A DNA stretch of 64,000 nt from Hymenopus coronatus (Eukaryota > Arthropoda > Insecta > Mantodea > Hymenopodidae): NCBI GenBank assembly GCA_030762935.1, contig CM060893.1:12382001-12446000 (forward strand). The letters are read 5' to 3'. This document shows, in pieces, positions 47,701-48,598 of the stretch. Position 1 is the stretch's first letter; every line of letters begins with the position of its first letter. The notes below the pieces were generated by a model. It saw only the letters and a program-made list of their open reading frames with translations. It was not told where the DNA came from and made no database searches. A program made the position numbers and the translations under genes.

Positions 47701-48109
47701 TACAGTATTGTTCAAATAGGCATTTGAAGAGTTCCTTGCGAAAGTATTTTTGTCTCGATAACAGATTCTTAACATGTTCATTCTTACTTTCAAAAATAAA
47801 CATTATTATTTCTCTGTTATAGAGGCTGTCAATTGTCAGGATCCTATCAGCAACGACGGTGTGCCGGCATTTCATCCCGTAGGAGATCTTTCACACACCA
47901 ATAAATCTACTGACATGGGGTTGTCGCTTTTAAGCACACTTAAAAGTCATTACATAATTAATGTCGTATCTATTACAGCAGCACTAATCAAGAAGGTAAT
48001 TATTTAGTTGCAAGTAGATCAAACATCGAGCATCCCTCAATCTCATAAATGTATCGCTACGTTACCGTGTATTGGCTTCTTTCACCTCGCTTGCTGAATC
48101 TTGTTGCAT
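804..48109 (-). CDS. CFAP43: CFAP43-like axonemal WD-repeat protein, 14 exons, 3' end outside window
   Basis: Overall gene model. Exons (minus strand, 5' to 3'): 48109-48066, 46710-46445, 43170-43017, 38913-38709, 36543-36436, 31366-31247, 28517-28239, 26935-26693, 20558-20247, 15758-15666, 14719-14451, 11376-11267, 7228-7104, 1034-804. All introns are GT-AG and every exon phase agrees with the next, giving 853 codons without a stop. The protein opens with a short leader, then a WVKLGR...GCHIVFHNVDTG segment and WD-type strands (YPNFEVIVWLW, YIWSPEGQLYITDSMGSVYM, VGDHFAALRSDNTVVIW). It turns helical and charged near residue 740 (EAEELRKELESLREKFQ) and reaches LPVSAFDLD...ERYWETM. This order fits CFAP43, which with CFAP44 is known to tether inner dynein arms in motile cilia and sperm flagella. 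CFAP44 is the main alternative. Family assignment rests on recalled family features, not a search. About half the usual length is missing off the left edge. Confidence 0.8.
1102..1956 (+). repeat. CTTTCTC interspersed repeat, near full length
   Basis: Begins CTGATGTG after an A-run and carries ACTTTCTC close to its 5' end. It has an internal (AC)n tract at 1793-1811. It ends GTGCGTATGGAGAAAGTAAA, so inverted ACTTTCTC/GAGAAAGT motifs lie near both ends. The 5' end is 67 bp upstream of the exon 14 acceptor. No coding capacity. Confidence 0.8.
1957..2562. other. Intronic, no feature recognised except a short (GT)n
   Basis: AT-rich. A (GT)n run lies at 2089-2105. No ORF of interest. Confidence 0.4.
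2563..2790 (-). repeat. CTTTCTC repeat fragment, inverted
   Basis: Diverged reverse-oriented middle segment. It retains AAAAATGGCTCTAACAATTT and the ATCTTGAATTTT motif seen in the copy at 8488-9404. Confidence 0.6.
2868..3160 (+). repeat. SINE-B copy (tRNA-like head, alternative tail)
   Basis: Head with A-box-like TGGTATAGTGG and B-box-like GGTTCAAACC, then the shared core CTTAGCATGGTTTCCTTTGA. The 3' tail differs from SINE-A (CATCTGTGGGTGTCGAGCC), matching the copy at 20847-21135. Confidence 0.7.
3170..4035 (-). mobile_element. mariner element copy 1, decayed and truncated
   Basis: The left terminal repeat starts CTGTCTCATAAG next to TA. Reading the minus strand, the transposase has the C-terminal mariner signature HPAYSPDLAPSDYHLFRSM. 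The second catalytic Asp before NARP is a Tyr (QQYNARPCTA), so it cannot be active. The N-terminal third is broken and no right terminal repeat is visible. It runs into a CTTTCTC repeat. Confidence 0.82.
3316..3591 (-). pseudogene. mariner transposase, C-terminal part
   Basis: Open 91-codon remnant of the DDE catalytic domain. It contains QQYNARPCTA and SPDLAPSDYH, then the helical C-terminus. The catalytic Asp is missing in the first motif, and the frame is open only over this part. Confidence 0.8.
4036..4790 (+). repeat. CTTTCTC repeat, diverged
   Basis: Matches other copies in order: CTTCATATTGATATAAACA, TTGAGAAAAATCTTAAG, GGTAGTTCAGGGTGGGGGA, and an AC-rich end near 4725-4760. Confidence 0.65.
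4791..5984. other. AT-rich intron, no feature recognised
   Basis: About 1.2 kb between repeats. Open frames are low-complexity AT sequence without family resemblance. Confidence 0.4.
5985..6805 (+). repeat. CTTTCTC repeat, near full length
   Basis: Starts CTAATGTGCTCC, contains ACTTTCTCTAGATC, has an AC-rich spot near 6657, and ends CATAGTATGTGTAGAGAAAG. A second short fragment follows at about 6860-7000. Confidence 0.75.
7104..7228 (-). CDS. CFAP43: CFAP43 exon 13, coiled coil
   Basis: Acceptor TTCTGCAG, donor AAG|GTTACT. Encodes GTAQGAKTCLEQQEDFTAHQ then EAAQYIEEKSKIYQEFRKIQ, a charged helix. The first codon is split with exon 12 (G|GT). Phase 0 at the end matches exon 14. Confidence 0.75.
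7372..7662 (+). repeat. SINE-A, full length with tRNA-like head
   Basis: The head folds like a tRNA. Arms GTCCTCC and GGAGGAC can pair as a 7-bp acceptor stem. A box TGGTGTAATGG and B box GGGTTCAAACC are present. The core ATCCTTAGCATGGCTTCC follows, then GAGGCCTCTGAGCAAAATTA and the tail TAAAGAGCGTCCATAAATAA. This is the reference copy for the family in this window. Confidence 0.82.
8339..8478 (+). repeat. CTTTCTC repeat, 5' fragment
   Basis: CTGATATGCTCC start, then CTTCCTCTATACC and the GTTAATCGAGATAAACATTA block. Cut off where the inverted copy begins. Confidence 0.6.
8488..9404 (-). repeat. CTTTCTC repeat, full length, inverted, with possible TSD
   Basis: Reverse-oriented copy. Plus-strand left end TACTTTCTCTATACGCAC, right end GGGAAAGTCATGTGAATGG. 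ACAAAAAAAT (read on the minus strand) flanks both ends and may be a 10-bp target duplication. It includes (GT)n at 8623-8703 at the position where other copies have (AC)n. Confidence 0.78.
9466..9580 (-). repeat. tRNA-derived SINE head (type C)
   Basis: Read on the minus strand it has an A-box-like GGCTGCGCTCGC and a B-box GGGTTCGAGTTCC, followed by CTTGGGCATGGGTGTT. A shorter relative lies at 63295-63350. Confidence 0.55.
9581..11190 (+). repeat. CTTTCTC repeat interrupted by a mariner
   Basis: Lacks the first about 150 bp. The halves 9581-9851 and 10734-11190 join at GTCTATCTCTTA / GTTTACCAGTTATG, the usual uninterrupted order in other copies. It ends CATAGTACGTATAGAGAAAG, 79 bp from exon 12. 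Confidence 0.78.
9852..10733 (-). mobile_element. internally deleted mariner with intact TIRs and TA duplication
   Basis: Terminal repeats CGAGGGCTGATCAACAAAGA are identical over 20 bp at both ends and are flanked by TA. At about 880 bp it is shorter than a typical 1.3-kb mariner. The minus strand encodes the N-terminal HTH (IKFCFRLNHTATETYEKLKH), then the catalytic part after a deletion (NARPHVANQVMQFLAQ, HSPDLAPC). Catalytic Asps are replaced near NARP (Gly) and after PC (Ala). Non-autonomous. Confidence 0.88.
11267..11376 (-). CDS. CFAP43: CFAP43 exon 12, start of coiled-coil half
   Basis: Acceptor TTTCAG, donor ACAG|GTGAGT. Encodes VPVNEAEAEELRKELESLRE then KFQHKRTTMTFRTSAT. Heptad-like leucines mark the switch from propeller to coiled coil. 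The exon was located by eye, because no long ORF marks it. Confidence 0.75.
11377..11990. other. Intronic, nothing recognised
   Basis: AT-rich. A short ATG/GAT microsatellite lies near 11963-11982. Confidence 0.4.
11995..12785 (+). repeat. CTTTCTC repeat, diverged
   Basis: CATTCGCATGACTTTCCC at the start, then the usual order of motifs, ending CTATAGATAAGCAG. A (TA)n run follows at 12779-12798. Confidence 0.65.
13149..13790 (-). mobile_element. LINE 3' part with RNase H domain, (CCAA)n tail
   Basis: Minus-strand frame of 163 codons carries QWIQAHCRIQGNETADFLAK, the RNase H C-terminal signature. A CPFCTPKEDMDGNHLLCC-type zinc knuckle follows, then the stop. This is the layout of Jockey/I-superfamily LINEs. 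A tandem (TTGG)n on the plus strand at 13149-13179 is the element's 3' tail. The related copy at 32796 shares the tail. Confidence 0.8.
13791..14250 (-). pseudogene. LINE reverse transcriptase remnant
   Basis: Broken frames read FLGVVIDN, GIALWGNITE and LQKKALRTVEKIDKLHSCRQ, then YKILTVPCMYIYESIK. These are typical of the RT thumb and C-terminal region of Jockey-like LINEs. Several frameshifts. Confidence 0.6.
14451..14719 (-). CDS. CFAP43: CFAP43 exon 11, last WD strands
   Basis: Acceptor CCTTTAG, donor TCTGG|GTAAGA. Encodes DMKPWITISSTAPSGHQLRR through VLSYGVDGLVFLRT and ends with EYIISLGHDGSIVCTNSG, a WD-type terminal strand. It leaves in phase 2, which exon 12 completes. Confidence 0.78.
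14850..15482 (+). repeat. CTTTCTC repeat, 3' truncated
   Basis: Starts CACAGGGCTTTCTCTAG and ends in GGATACAGGGGACTTTCAAA. About 130 bp from the exon 11 acceptor. Confidence 0.68.
15666..15758 (-). CDS. CFAP43: CFAP43 exon 10
   Basis: Phase-0 exon of 31 codons, acceptor AATTTCAG, donor GAG|GTATGT. Encodes IFYPPRIRQEFKKAAEYMMQ, TAQATHKVLAE, a basic helical segment. Too short for an ORF scan. Identified from splice sites and phase. Confidence 0.68.
16035..16301 (+). repeat. CTTTCTC repeat 5' part, cut by Tigger
   Basis: CATTCACATGACTCTCC start and the TTCCCATTTGAGAAAAATAT block. The Tigger insertion begins immediately after a TA. Confidence 0.65.
16302..18283 (-). mobile_element. Tigger/pogo element with matching TIRs, TA duplication
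   Basis: Ends CAGTTGAACCTGATTTAT on both sides, flanked by TA. Length about 1.98 kb. Minus-strand frames in order: a CENP-B/Tc5-type HTH segment (MALFTWFQQKRAAALPISGD, ASSGWLQGFKDHH), catalytic core NIYETGLFYKLLPSKTAEKG, FMDRCSAHP, and PPNYTSCLQPLELDIIANFK. The usual D of (N)DETG is Tyr, the third acidic motif is altered, and frameshifts separate the parts, so it is dead. Confidence 0.88.
16862..17746 (-). pseudogene. Tigger-like transposase, frameshifted
   Basis: Three open pieces at 17746-17459, 17513-17229 and 17101-16862 carry the HTH, the first catalytic motif and the third. A further acidic C-terminal piece lies at 16757-16551. The middle Asp motif FMDRCSAHP falls in the gap at about 17140. 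Assignment to DDE_1 transposases rests on motif order. Confidence 0.8.
18340..19570 (-). mobile_element. Penelope-like element (RT plus GIY-YIG), decayed
   Basis: Minus-strand RT frame 19459-19193 reads MGNPLSPFLADLYMSNFE and WYRYVDDVIAIVPEKLVN, carrying the catalytic YVDD. Downstream frames 18807-18384 carry the endonuclease segment PGIYEIKCSDCNLVYIGRTK and SAVAYHFWTSGHENTPNIKL. The RT then GIY-YIG order defines Penelope-like elements. Frameshifts lie between domains, and the 5' part is missing. Confidence 0.85.
19193..19459 (-). pseudogene. Penelope-type reverse transcriptase fragment
   Basis: 88-codon open piece with the YVDD catalytic box and the VLPFLDIRI motif after it. Upstream frame to 19560 adds CVKQNYFTFKNKCYQQTIGL. 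No start codon context. Remnant only. Confidence 0.8.
19571..20150. repeat. Unclassified sequence with degenerate internal duplication
   Basis: The block GTGGCGGCTTAGCTGTAACG (19642) recurs as GTGGCGGTGGCTGTAACGAT (19745), each followed by a TTAAGACA-type motif. AAATTCACATTGCG (19564) recurs as AATTTCACGTTGCG (19796). Higher GC than its surroundings. No coding match seen. Confidence 0.45.
20247..20558 (-). CDS. CFAP43: CFAP43 exon 9
   Basis: Phase-0 exon of 104 codons, acceptor GTTTCAG, donor TGG|GTAAGA. It starts SDPGRKMDLLGYAYVGREIA, then contains a core WILLTLIVTRK and ends PHRSRQLEEGELPIW. This corresponds to the last part of the propeller domain. It is the longest exon in the window. 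Confidence 0.78.
20847..21135 (+). repeat. SINE-B copy
   Basis: Diverged head with ACCATGCTAGCCTCTAAAAC, B-box-like GGTTAAAACC, core CTTGGCATGGCTTCCTTTGG, and the SINE-B tail with CATCTGTGGGCGACAAGC. Confidence 0.65.
21180..22030 (-). pseudogene. LINE reverse transcriptase remnant, split by a Penelope-like insertion
   Basis: Reading the minus strand from 22030: GIPQGSILSTTLFNIYINDI, then (after the insertion at 21515-21767) LFILRKKPINISLQLNGKTL and EVKYLGIVFDTKLKWKKHID. These are RT palm and post-palm motifs of a Jockey-like LINE. Frameshifted and dead. Confidence 0.75.
21515..21767 (+). mobile_element. Penelope-like terminal-repeat insertion with 11-bp TSD
   Basis: A 253-bp insertion bounded by AGTTGATAATT at 21504-21514 and 21768-21778, interrupting a LINE. 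It contains CTTATAAATACC and, near its 3' end, CTGAAGA, a short hairpin and CGAAACG. That arrangement is typical of the terminal repeat of Penelope-like elements. No coding sequence. Confidence 0.65.
22060..22817 (+). pseudogene. LINE RT C-terminal remnant, target of the hAT insertion
   Basis: Plus-strand frames read MKVNVNKTKSLVFQHRIN, LVYYGLIHPNLQYGITIWGS and FQRQLRTFLINKCLYRLDEL. That is the usual C-terminal end of an RTE/Jockey-like LINE. The natural stop TAA lies immediately after the hAT target site, at 25806. The 3' UTR continues at 25798-25890. Confidence 0.72.
22818..25797 (-). mobile_element. Intact hAT transposon with 8-bp TSD
   Basis: TIRs begin CAGTGGCGGCTCGTGCC and, on the other strand, CAGGGGCGGCTCGTCC. 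The target duplication ATGAATTG lies at 22810-22817 and 25798-25805, with no mismatch. Length is 2,980 bp. It carries one long open reading frame for transposase and about 0.8 kb of 5' noncoding DNA. GC is higher than the surrounding intron. The perfect duplication and open frame point to a recent insertion. Confidence 0.95.
22884..24986 (-). CDS. hAT-family transposase with TTF-type zinc finger (ZMYM-like)
   Basis: 700 codons, uninterrupted. The protein cuts and pastes its own element in the nucleus. An N-terminal zinc-finger region contains WICGCEIRNALFCFPCLLFG followed by KHSNSKKHMK. Then comes a DUF4371-type RNase H-like core with DETTDITEKIQLALIF (first catalytic Asp), YDGASVMSG (second) and the CYAHQLNLVM motif. 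The C-terminal hAT dimerisation domain includes MSTAEPERCFSSLKRIKTFL. All landmark residues I can check are present and the length is close to that of full relatives. The start at 24986 is the first ATG in frame. A host-domesticated gene is unlikely given the TIRs and TSD. Confidence 0.93.
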   Translation of the reverse strand: MNIVDELLKTPFSRRSLDEKTRIKNLGRPTPNLKIEQKAKGSKNSIYTRKFNTNIYDNSDWICGCEIRNALFCFPCLLFGSTDSWSTTGVKDLGHVNEYIKKHSNSKKHMKNSLDFSMLGGVNIATQLSRAYQDATQKHNEQVEKNRYILSRIIDCIKFCGAFELALRGHDETETSDNPGVFLGLINLLGSIDSAMKEHTESNKVFKGLSKTIQNELLDCMLEVCHEEIEREMKEAAYVAIMADETTDITEKIQLALIFRYERNGFIYERFWGFFNPSDQTANSIAGCILKEVDTLFKDDRHKIIAQTYDGASVMSGNTGGVQIKVKEHYPLAQYVHCYAHQLNLVMEKAASQNQSARIFFCSLSAFPAFFSRSPQRLAALEATVARRVPRGSATRWNFKSRTVNTVYEHRESLIDCFDELEQSLSDRTVQEARGLRHNLEDGEFNFWLAFFQKIMPHVDILYNQLQARQMDAVKAKNAVQSFAKAIDAVRSRTDDIAHQIQTSNVHVTKRRRRETNLGVDAKEVCDRIISEVHSRFESTEHLDAAKLLDAKNFELFSQVFPETELGIVCDRYKDLDKNKLRTELSILYEHPEFRKVEGALPLLQLTLKNNLQKTFSEVTKVLRIVVTIPMSTAEPERCFSSLKRIKTFLRNTMCQDRLTSLAMLSIEKKFVTNIRDFNVRVMDKFCMKKHRRMDFIFRN
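25798..25895 (+). repeat. LINE 3' UTR and tail, displaced by the hAT
   Basis: Continues the LINE interrupted at 22817: stop codon, AATACATATTTCATTTTAAT, then AATAAAGATTGTTATTC. Confidence 0.6.
25890..26200. repeat. Interrupted (TTA/TTG/ATC)n microsatellite
   Basis: About 310 bp of trinucleotide-type low complexity, following the LINE tail. It ends in a pure (ATC)n and (ATT)n run near 26155-26190. Long open frames here are artefacts of composition. Confidence 0.85.
26249..26411. repeat. Direct repeat flanking an (AC)-rich tract
   Basis: AAATTGGTTGGGTGGTTTT occurs at 26249 and again at 26388, each followed by GATAC and an AC-rich stretch. Confidence 0.7.
26693..26935 (-). CDS. CFAP43: CFAP43 exon 8, WD blades
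   Basis: Phase-0 exon of 81 codons, acceptor GTTGCAG, donor AAG|GTATCA. Encodes HTKEPYVVVGTAEGTVDFIN and SPVSGLSINYKGTFVVAASL. Both are classic WD-repeat strand patterns: a GT.EG.V strand, then a hydrophobic small-residue strand. Confidence 0.8.
27128..27276 (+). repeat. CTTTCTC repeat, middle fragment
   Basis: TGCAAAATTCATTCAGAAT through CATGTGGCG. Lacks both ends. A GAT/AAT microsatellite follows to about 27390. Confidence 0.6.
27738..27992 (-). repeat. SINE-A copy, inverted
   Basis: Plus-strand order GGCATGTTATTTATGGACG, CTCAGAGGACTCTCTATCAG, GGAAGCCATGCCAAGGA, and a head ending ACACCATGGAGGGC. Nearly full length. Confidence 0.78.
28239..28517 (-). CDS. CFAP43: CFAP43 exon 7 with acidic low-complexity insert
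   Basis: Phase-0 exon of 93 codons, acceptor TTTTCAG, donor GTG|GTATGT. It begins GHFLQLQLDAEGRRS. It then carries an acidic run of Asp/Glu/Asn (about 28375-28465), partly made of repeated GAT-type codons. It ends with a WD blade GGFSDICVIQPVGDHFAALR, SDNTVVIWNIPSGEV. The acidic run looks like an expanded surface loop between blades. A CTTTCTC repeat starts about 20 bp upstream of the acceptor. Confidence 0.8.
28538..29386 (+). repeat. CTTTCTC repeat, full length
   Basis: From CTGATGTGTTCC to CATGTAGAGAAAGTAAAA, with the short AC tract at 29232-29241. Starts 20 bp from the exon 7 acceptor. An A-run flanks the 5' end, and a TAAAAAA run follows. Confidence 0.82.
29595..29760 (+). repeat. SINE-like repeat (type D) with 18-bp inverted repeat
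   Basis: Contains GAGTTTGAGTCCCAGC (B-box-like) and a perfect inverted pair GCAACTGCAGTCAAATGT at 29639-29656 and 29722-29739. Related sequence at 61215-61385. Confidence 0.55.
29764..30425 (+). repeat. CTTTCTC repeat, 3' truncated
   Basis: Full 5' end (CTGATGTGTTCCATTC), ending in the AC tract near 30411-30422 with no terminal palindrome. Confidence 0.75.
30790..31203 (+). repeat. CTTTCTC repeat, 5' truncated
   Basis: Begins near CAACATTTTTTGTGTGGTA and ends ACAGAGAAAGTAAAT, close to the exon 6 donor. Confidence 0.65.
31247..31366 (-). CDS. CFAP43: CFAP43 exon 6
   Basis: A 40-codon phase-0 exon with acceptor TGTTTCAG and strong donor AGG|GTAAGT. Encodes AFKKHSSGNWVRSWRHLPVH, PIIRLATLPGRECFYALNLR. 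A CTTTCTC repeat copy ends only about 45 bp from its donor. Confidence 0.72.
31636..31818 (-). repeat. SINE-A copy, inverted, internal deletion
   Basis: GCGTGTTATTTATGGACG joins directly to TAAATCTACGACACGGG, losing the block seen in other copies. The head, with its intact B box (GGATTTGAACCCGCG on the plus strand), is well preserved. Confidence 0.75.
31850..32795 (-). mobile_element. mariner element copy 2, decayed
   Basis: Same family as copy 1; left terminus CTGTCCCATAAGTGATGTCG. Minus-strand pieces carry the HTH region (HSGRPK), first catalytic motif IVICDEKWVYYRNPDASKQW, then QQRNARPHTAQ where Asp is Arg, and LAYSPDLAPSDYHLFRSM. The 5' half is retained better than in copy 1, but there are frameshifts. 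The right end abuts a LINE tail. Confidence 0.82.
32272..32556 (-). pseudogene. mariner transposase, central part
   Basis: 94-codon open piece with the first catalytic Asp in CDEKWVYY and the conserved VMLCVWWNFEGVIHWE strand pair. Downstream 32183-31980 holds the third motif. No intact full frame. Confidence 0.8.
32796..34015 (-). mobile_element. LINE 3' part with RNase H, second copy
   Basis: Same family as 13149-13790. The minus-strand frame 33744-33178 encodes the RNase H N-terminal half (WLLVYTDSSSLPNNSGTGAG, INFDGEVSAILQSLQ, VVLLSDSKAAIISI), with D and E residues placed as in active enzymes. The downstream zinc-knuckle part is broken by deletions. The TTGG tail is shorter than in copy 1. 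Confidence 0.8.
34016..34290 (-). mobile_element. Inverted half of a DNA transposon seen at 35036
   Basis: Reverse complement of 35036-35290. Shared features include the motif AAAGAAATGTGTCAATT and CAGTATTGCTTCGCAAG. Only one terminus is present. Confidence 0.6.
34291..34880. other. No feature recognised
   Basis: No family match. Open frames short. Confidence 0.35.
35036..35705 (+). mobile_element. Tc1/mariner-like transposon, internally deleted
   Basis: Ends resemble an inverted repeat: left TTGACACATTTCTTTC, right GAAAGAAATGTGTCAGC. Plus-strand frames near 35300-35590 read ISRNLWPLRSPEF, then LKRQGLCHTSPDNGRSEAQH in one frame and NITKEIQAIDNRVLQRVANT in another. These resemble the C-terminus of DDE transposases ending in a WPxRSPD motif. 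Frameshifted. Confidence 0.6.
35740..36245 (+). repeat. CTTTCTC repeat, 3' part
   Basis: TTTGAGAAAATCAAAA, CCATGTAAAGAATGG, and the terminal palindrome CTTTCTCTACCTACTATAAG, with an extra insertion relative to other copies. An earlier middle fragment is at about 34890-35035. Confidence 0.5.
36436..36543 (-). CDS. CFAP43: CFAP43 exon 5
   Basis: A 36-codon phase-0 exon, acceptor TTTGTAAG, donor AGG|GTAAGC. Encodes LDVEKQKIIECFNCFKKTSA then IMWHRGYLFLSGVYVR, a beta-rich WD-like segment. Supported by in-phase joining to both neighbours. Confidence 0.7.
36670..37185 (-). repeat. Two SINE-A copies in tandem, both inverted
   Basis: Copies at about 36690-36905 and 36915-37180. Each has GGTTCTCAGCGTCC-type, AGGCCTCTCTATCAGG-type and GGAAGCCATGCTAAGG blocks. 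The first lacks its head. The second has a degraded head. Confidence 0.72.
37186..37784. other. No feature recognised
   Basis: Possible short CTTTCTC-like traces near 37240 (CTACAAACTATTCTTACG). Otherwise unassigned. Confidence 0.35.
37785..38070 (+). pseudogene. LINE C-terminal fragment
   Basis: Frame 37866-38060 encodes FQKGVYYKGIVLFNSLPSSI then FRSELKRYLITHTFYTEEDF. This is the common tail of the RT in these LINEs, as at 22740 and 60160. Confidence 0.7.
38071..38708. other. No feature recognised
   Basis: Contains a short TTCG-type simple stretch near 38183-38210. Nothing else noted. Confidence 0.35.
38709..38913 (-). CDS. CFAP43: CFAP43 exon 4, WD blade
   Basis: Acceptor GTGACAG. The split codon AG|G completes an Arg with exon 3. 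Encodes CSFGSPVFLVQMQSMSTQLL, LWELHVCSKRRFL and PCCYIWSPEGQLYITDSMGS. The donor is GTTTGT after the ATG codon, which is weaker than the other donors but keeps phase 0 into exon 5. Confidence 0.75.
39090..40110 (-). pseudogene. Relic of a transposon-derived Cys-rich gene with a retained intron
   Basis: Minus-strand pieces in order: KGKHIKEKRIREDCR (40107-40004), a GTATGT...TTATAG intron-like gap (40003-39865), and CCKSCFERIND. Then come NKDAQDLYLRSYIEV, FNYFVMVGTEGTLIFKNTFR (39835-39521), and in other frames YHFFKDFFCENFVYKFGRPQ with IDVC. The layout (Cys cluster, then a Y-F-V...K..F helix-turn-helix-like block, then a D-x-C motif) matches a transposase-like family common in arthropods whose superfamily I cannot name. 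Frameshifts and stops make it non-functional. Confidence 0.5.
40523..41244. mobile_element. piggyBac-like non-autonomous element, TTAA duplication
   Basis: TTAA at 40519-40522 and 41245-41248. Termini CACATTGAAGCC and GGCTTCAATGTG are perfect 12-bp inverted repeats. 722 bp. No recognisable transposase. Near the left end are three 44-bp tandem units with the palindrome CCCGAGTATAGCTCGGG (third copy with one change). Confidence 0.88.
40537..40645. repeat. 44-bp tandem repeat with perfect-arm palindrome
   Basis: Unit starts at GCCCGAGTATAGCTCGGGTC and continues ATGCAAAATGTTCATGAGAC. Two complete units and a partial third. It lies about 15 bp inside the left TIR. Confidence 0.88.
41611..42452 (+). 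repeat. CTTTCTC repeat, near full length
   Basis: CTGATGTGTTCCATTCATGT start, ending TAGTACATATAGAGGAAATA. A separate 3' fragment follows at 42455-42541. Confidence 0.75.
42545..42800 (+). repeat. tRNA-Val-like SINE (type E)
   Basis: Head GGGTAGTGTGGTGGTAGCAT, CTGCCTCACATTCAACAGG, B box GAGTTCGAATCTC. The anticodon-stem context CCTCACAT resembles tRNA-Val(CAC). Tail TTAAAGAACGTTAAGCAACT then A-rich. Confidence 0.72.
43017..43170 (-). CDS. CFAP43: CFAP43 exon 3, WD blade
   Basis: Acceptor GTTGCAG, donor ATAAG|GTAACT. Encodes NGLLSMSFSEMEYLFALTSY followed by PNFEVIVWLWRNGEKIASAS. This is a typical WD strand in which a small, hydrophobic, acidic run ends in VWLW. It is too short to stand out as an ORF. 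It was found by phase and acceptor matching to its neighbours. Confidence 0.78.
43316..43430 (+). repeat. CTTTCTC repeat 5' fragment
   Basis: TTCATATAACTTTCTCTCCC and CTATCTACTTCATACTAAG motifs, 150 bp from exon 3. Confidence 0.5.
43431..43975. other. No feature recognised
   Basis: The only notable point is a possible inverted relation between TGACAGTTTTTAAACAAATC (43448) and GGTTTAAAACTGTCAGGTGG (43787), which may be the ends of a MITE of about 360 bp. Confidence 0.4.
43976..44260 (-). repeat. SINE-A copy, inverted, head-side poly-A on plus strand
   Basis: GCGTGTTATTTATGGATGC to a head ending ACACCTTGGAGGGCG, followed by an A-run of more than 20 bases at 44234-44257. Confidence 0.75.
44478..45152 (-). 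CDS. GIY-YIG endonuclease domain fragment, left arm
   Basis: Open 224-codon frame with the real element-derived part after the first about 30 codons. It contains RSGIYRIDCKDCKSCYIGQT (GIY and YIG motifs, Cys-rich insert), KRRLETRLKEHFRHIK and SAVAYHFWTSHHE. The first residues are read through the spacer. The RT is absent, so it is a fragment. The endonuclease residues GIY...YIG, R and H appear intact. Confidence 0.82.
   Translation of the reverse strand: MNFLYITFGFCMDKVVICFKVNFSLCFLIFWSITTLSIQKPKVIYKKFTYHPTADRKFKKIFKKYNISLASSNQFNIKNALKTDIKDPIPTNQRSGIYRIDCKDCKSCYIGQTKRRLETRLKEHFRHIKQKQTDKSAVAYHFWTSHHEIQNDIKLLKPVNNPAELTVWENILITQQKDQLMNFEIPPHDFELLLRTPDGSTVIDHRAQIAAISRTSTEEEGDCP
45007..45681 (+). 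CDS. GIY-YIG endonuclease domain fragment, right arm
   Basis: Mirror image of the left arm. Its last about 190 residues are the same as those of the left copy. The N-terminal residues derive from the other arm and spacer, so the ATG is accidental. After the stop the 3' end shows CTGAAGA, hairpin and TGAAACATA, as in Penelope-like terminal repeats. Confidence 0.82.
   Translation: MNFLYITFGFCMDKVVIDQKIKKHKEKLTLKQITTLSIQKPKVIYKKFTYHPTADRKFKKIFKKYNISLASSNQFNIKNALKTDIKDPIPTNQRSGIYRIDCKDCKSCYIGQTKRRLETRLKEHFRHIKQKQTDKSAVAYHFWTSHHEIQNDIKLLKPVNNPAELTVWENILITQQKDQLMNFEIPPHDFELLLRTPDGSTVIDHRAQIAAISRTSTEEEGDCP
45838..46200 (+). repeat. CTTTCTC repeat, 5' part
   Basis: CTGATGTGTTGCAATCAC and ACTTTTTCTC at the start. 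Ends about 240 bp from exon 2. Confidence 0.6.
46445..46710 (-). CDS. CFAP43: CFAP43 exon 2, first WD strands
   Basis: Acceptor TTTCAG, donor AAAA|GTGAGT. Encodes WVKLGRVSRLHCIGKYTLAI, then a GCHIVFHNVDTG strand and a PRIFVLMLPNFQEISV strand. These resemble the first beta-propeller blade of CFAP43. The gene-wide phase is kept: enters with two bases supplied by exon 1 and leaves with one base. Confidence 0.8.
47240..47310 (+). repeat. tRNA-like head inside the MITE
   Basis: A-box-like TGGCTTAATGC and B-box-like AGTTTGATTCCTG. Does not form a good cloverleaf by eye. Confidence 0.4.
47345..47448 (-). repeat. tRNA-like head inside the MITE, opposite strand
   Basis: Minus strand has TAGTGGTTATGATACTGGCT (A-box context) and GAGTTTGGGTCTCG (B-box-like). 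Confidence 0.45.
47642..48060. other. First CFAP43 intron, unassigned
   Basis: Short open frames on both strands without a family match. Confidence 0.35.
48066..48109 (-). CDS. CFAP43: CFAP43 exon 1 (start codon exon)
   Basis: Encodes MQQDSASEVKEANTR with the last codon split. The donor is GTAACG, and the split codon CG|A joins exon 2 in frame. The chosen ATG gives the short leader before the WV motif expected in this family. The frame is open upstream to 48262 with further ATGs, so a longer N-terminus is possible. This is the least certain exon because it is short. Confidence 0.5.
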
Positions 48110-48300
48110 CTCAAAAACAACAAACACTGCAATATCGTTATCGTTTCGTAACCATGGAAACCTGACAGTATCTGATTTAATATTAGCGTACAGCGCATGG
48201 TTCCGTGGTTCCGAGTATGAAGTTGGCCATGGCCATGGCCGAGACATATGAAGACTATACAATGGTGATCAGCGTTCACTAATCTATGGTGTTCACTAAT
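48110..48300 (-). promoter_or_regulatory. Probable CFAP43 5' UTR/promoter region
   Basis: Position only: immediately upstream of the inferred first exon, with a GC content above its surroundings and a repeated GGCCATGGCC palindrome at about 48229. No TATA box was recognised. Confidence 0.3.
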
Positions 48301-48512
48301 GGTTTAAGAAAGAACTAATAATGTAAATGACTATATTCCATGGGTCTTTGTCGAAGAGCATATATTTTTGCCATCCTTCCTAATCACTCGTCTGACTTAT
48401 CATCTTCGCAACTGTTGAAACAATATCATAATAACCAGCCGAGCGATTTACAGACAGATTAATACCCTCTGCTACAAGGGAAAAACTGAAGTGTGGCAAA
48501 CTTAAAAAACGT

Positions 48513-48595
<83 letters not shown>

Positions 48596-48598
48596 ATT
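48513..48598. repeat. (TAA)n microsatellite followed by an A-run
   Basis: About 24 uninterrupted TAA units then a run of A. It sits at the 3' end of the minus-strand LINE and may be its tail. Confidence 0.9.

Noticed and set aside
47596..47875. Possible coding exon in CFAP43 intron 1
   Set aside because: Open frames without splice sites in a useful phase or family resemblance.
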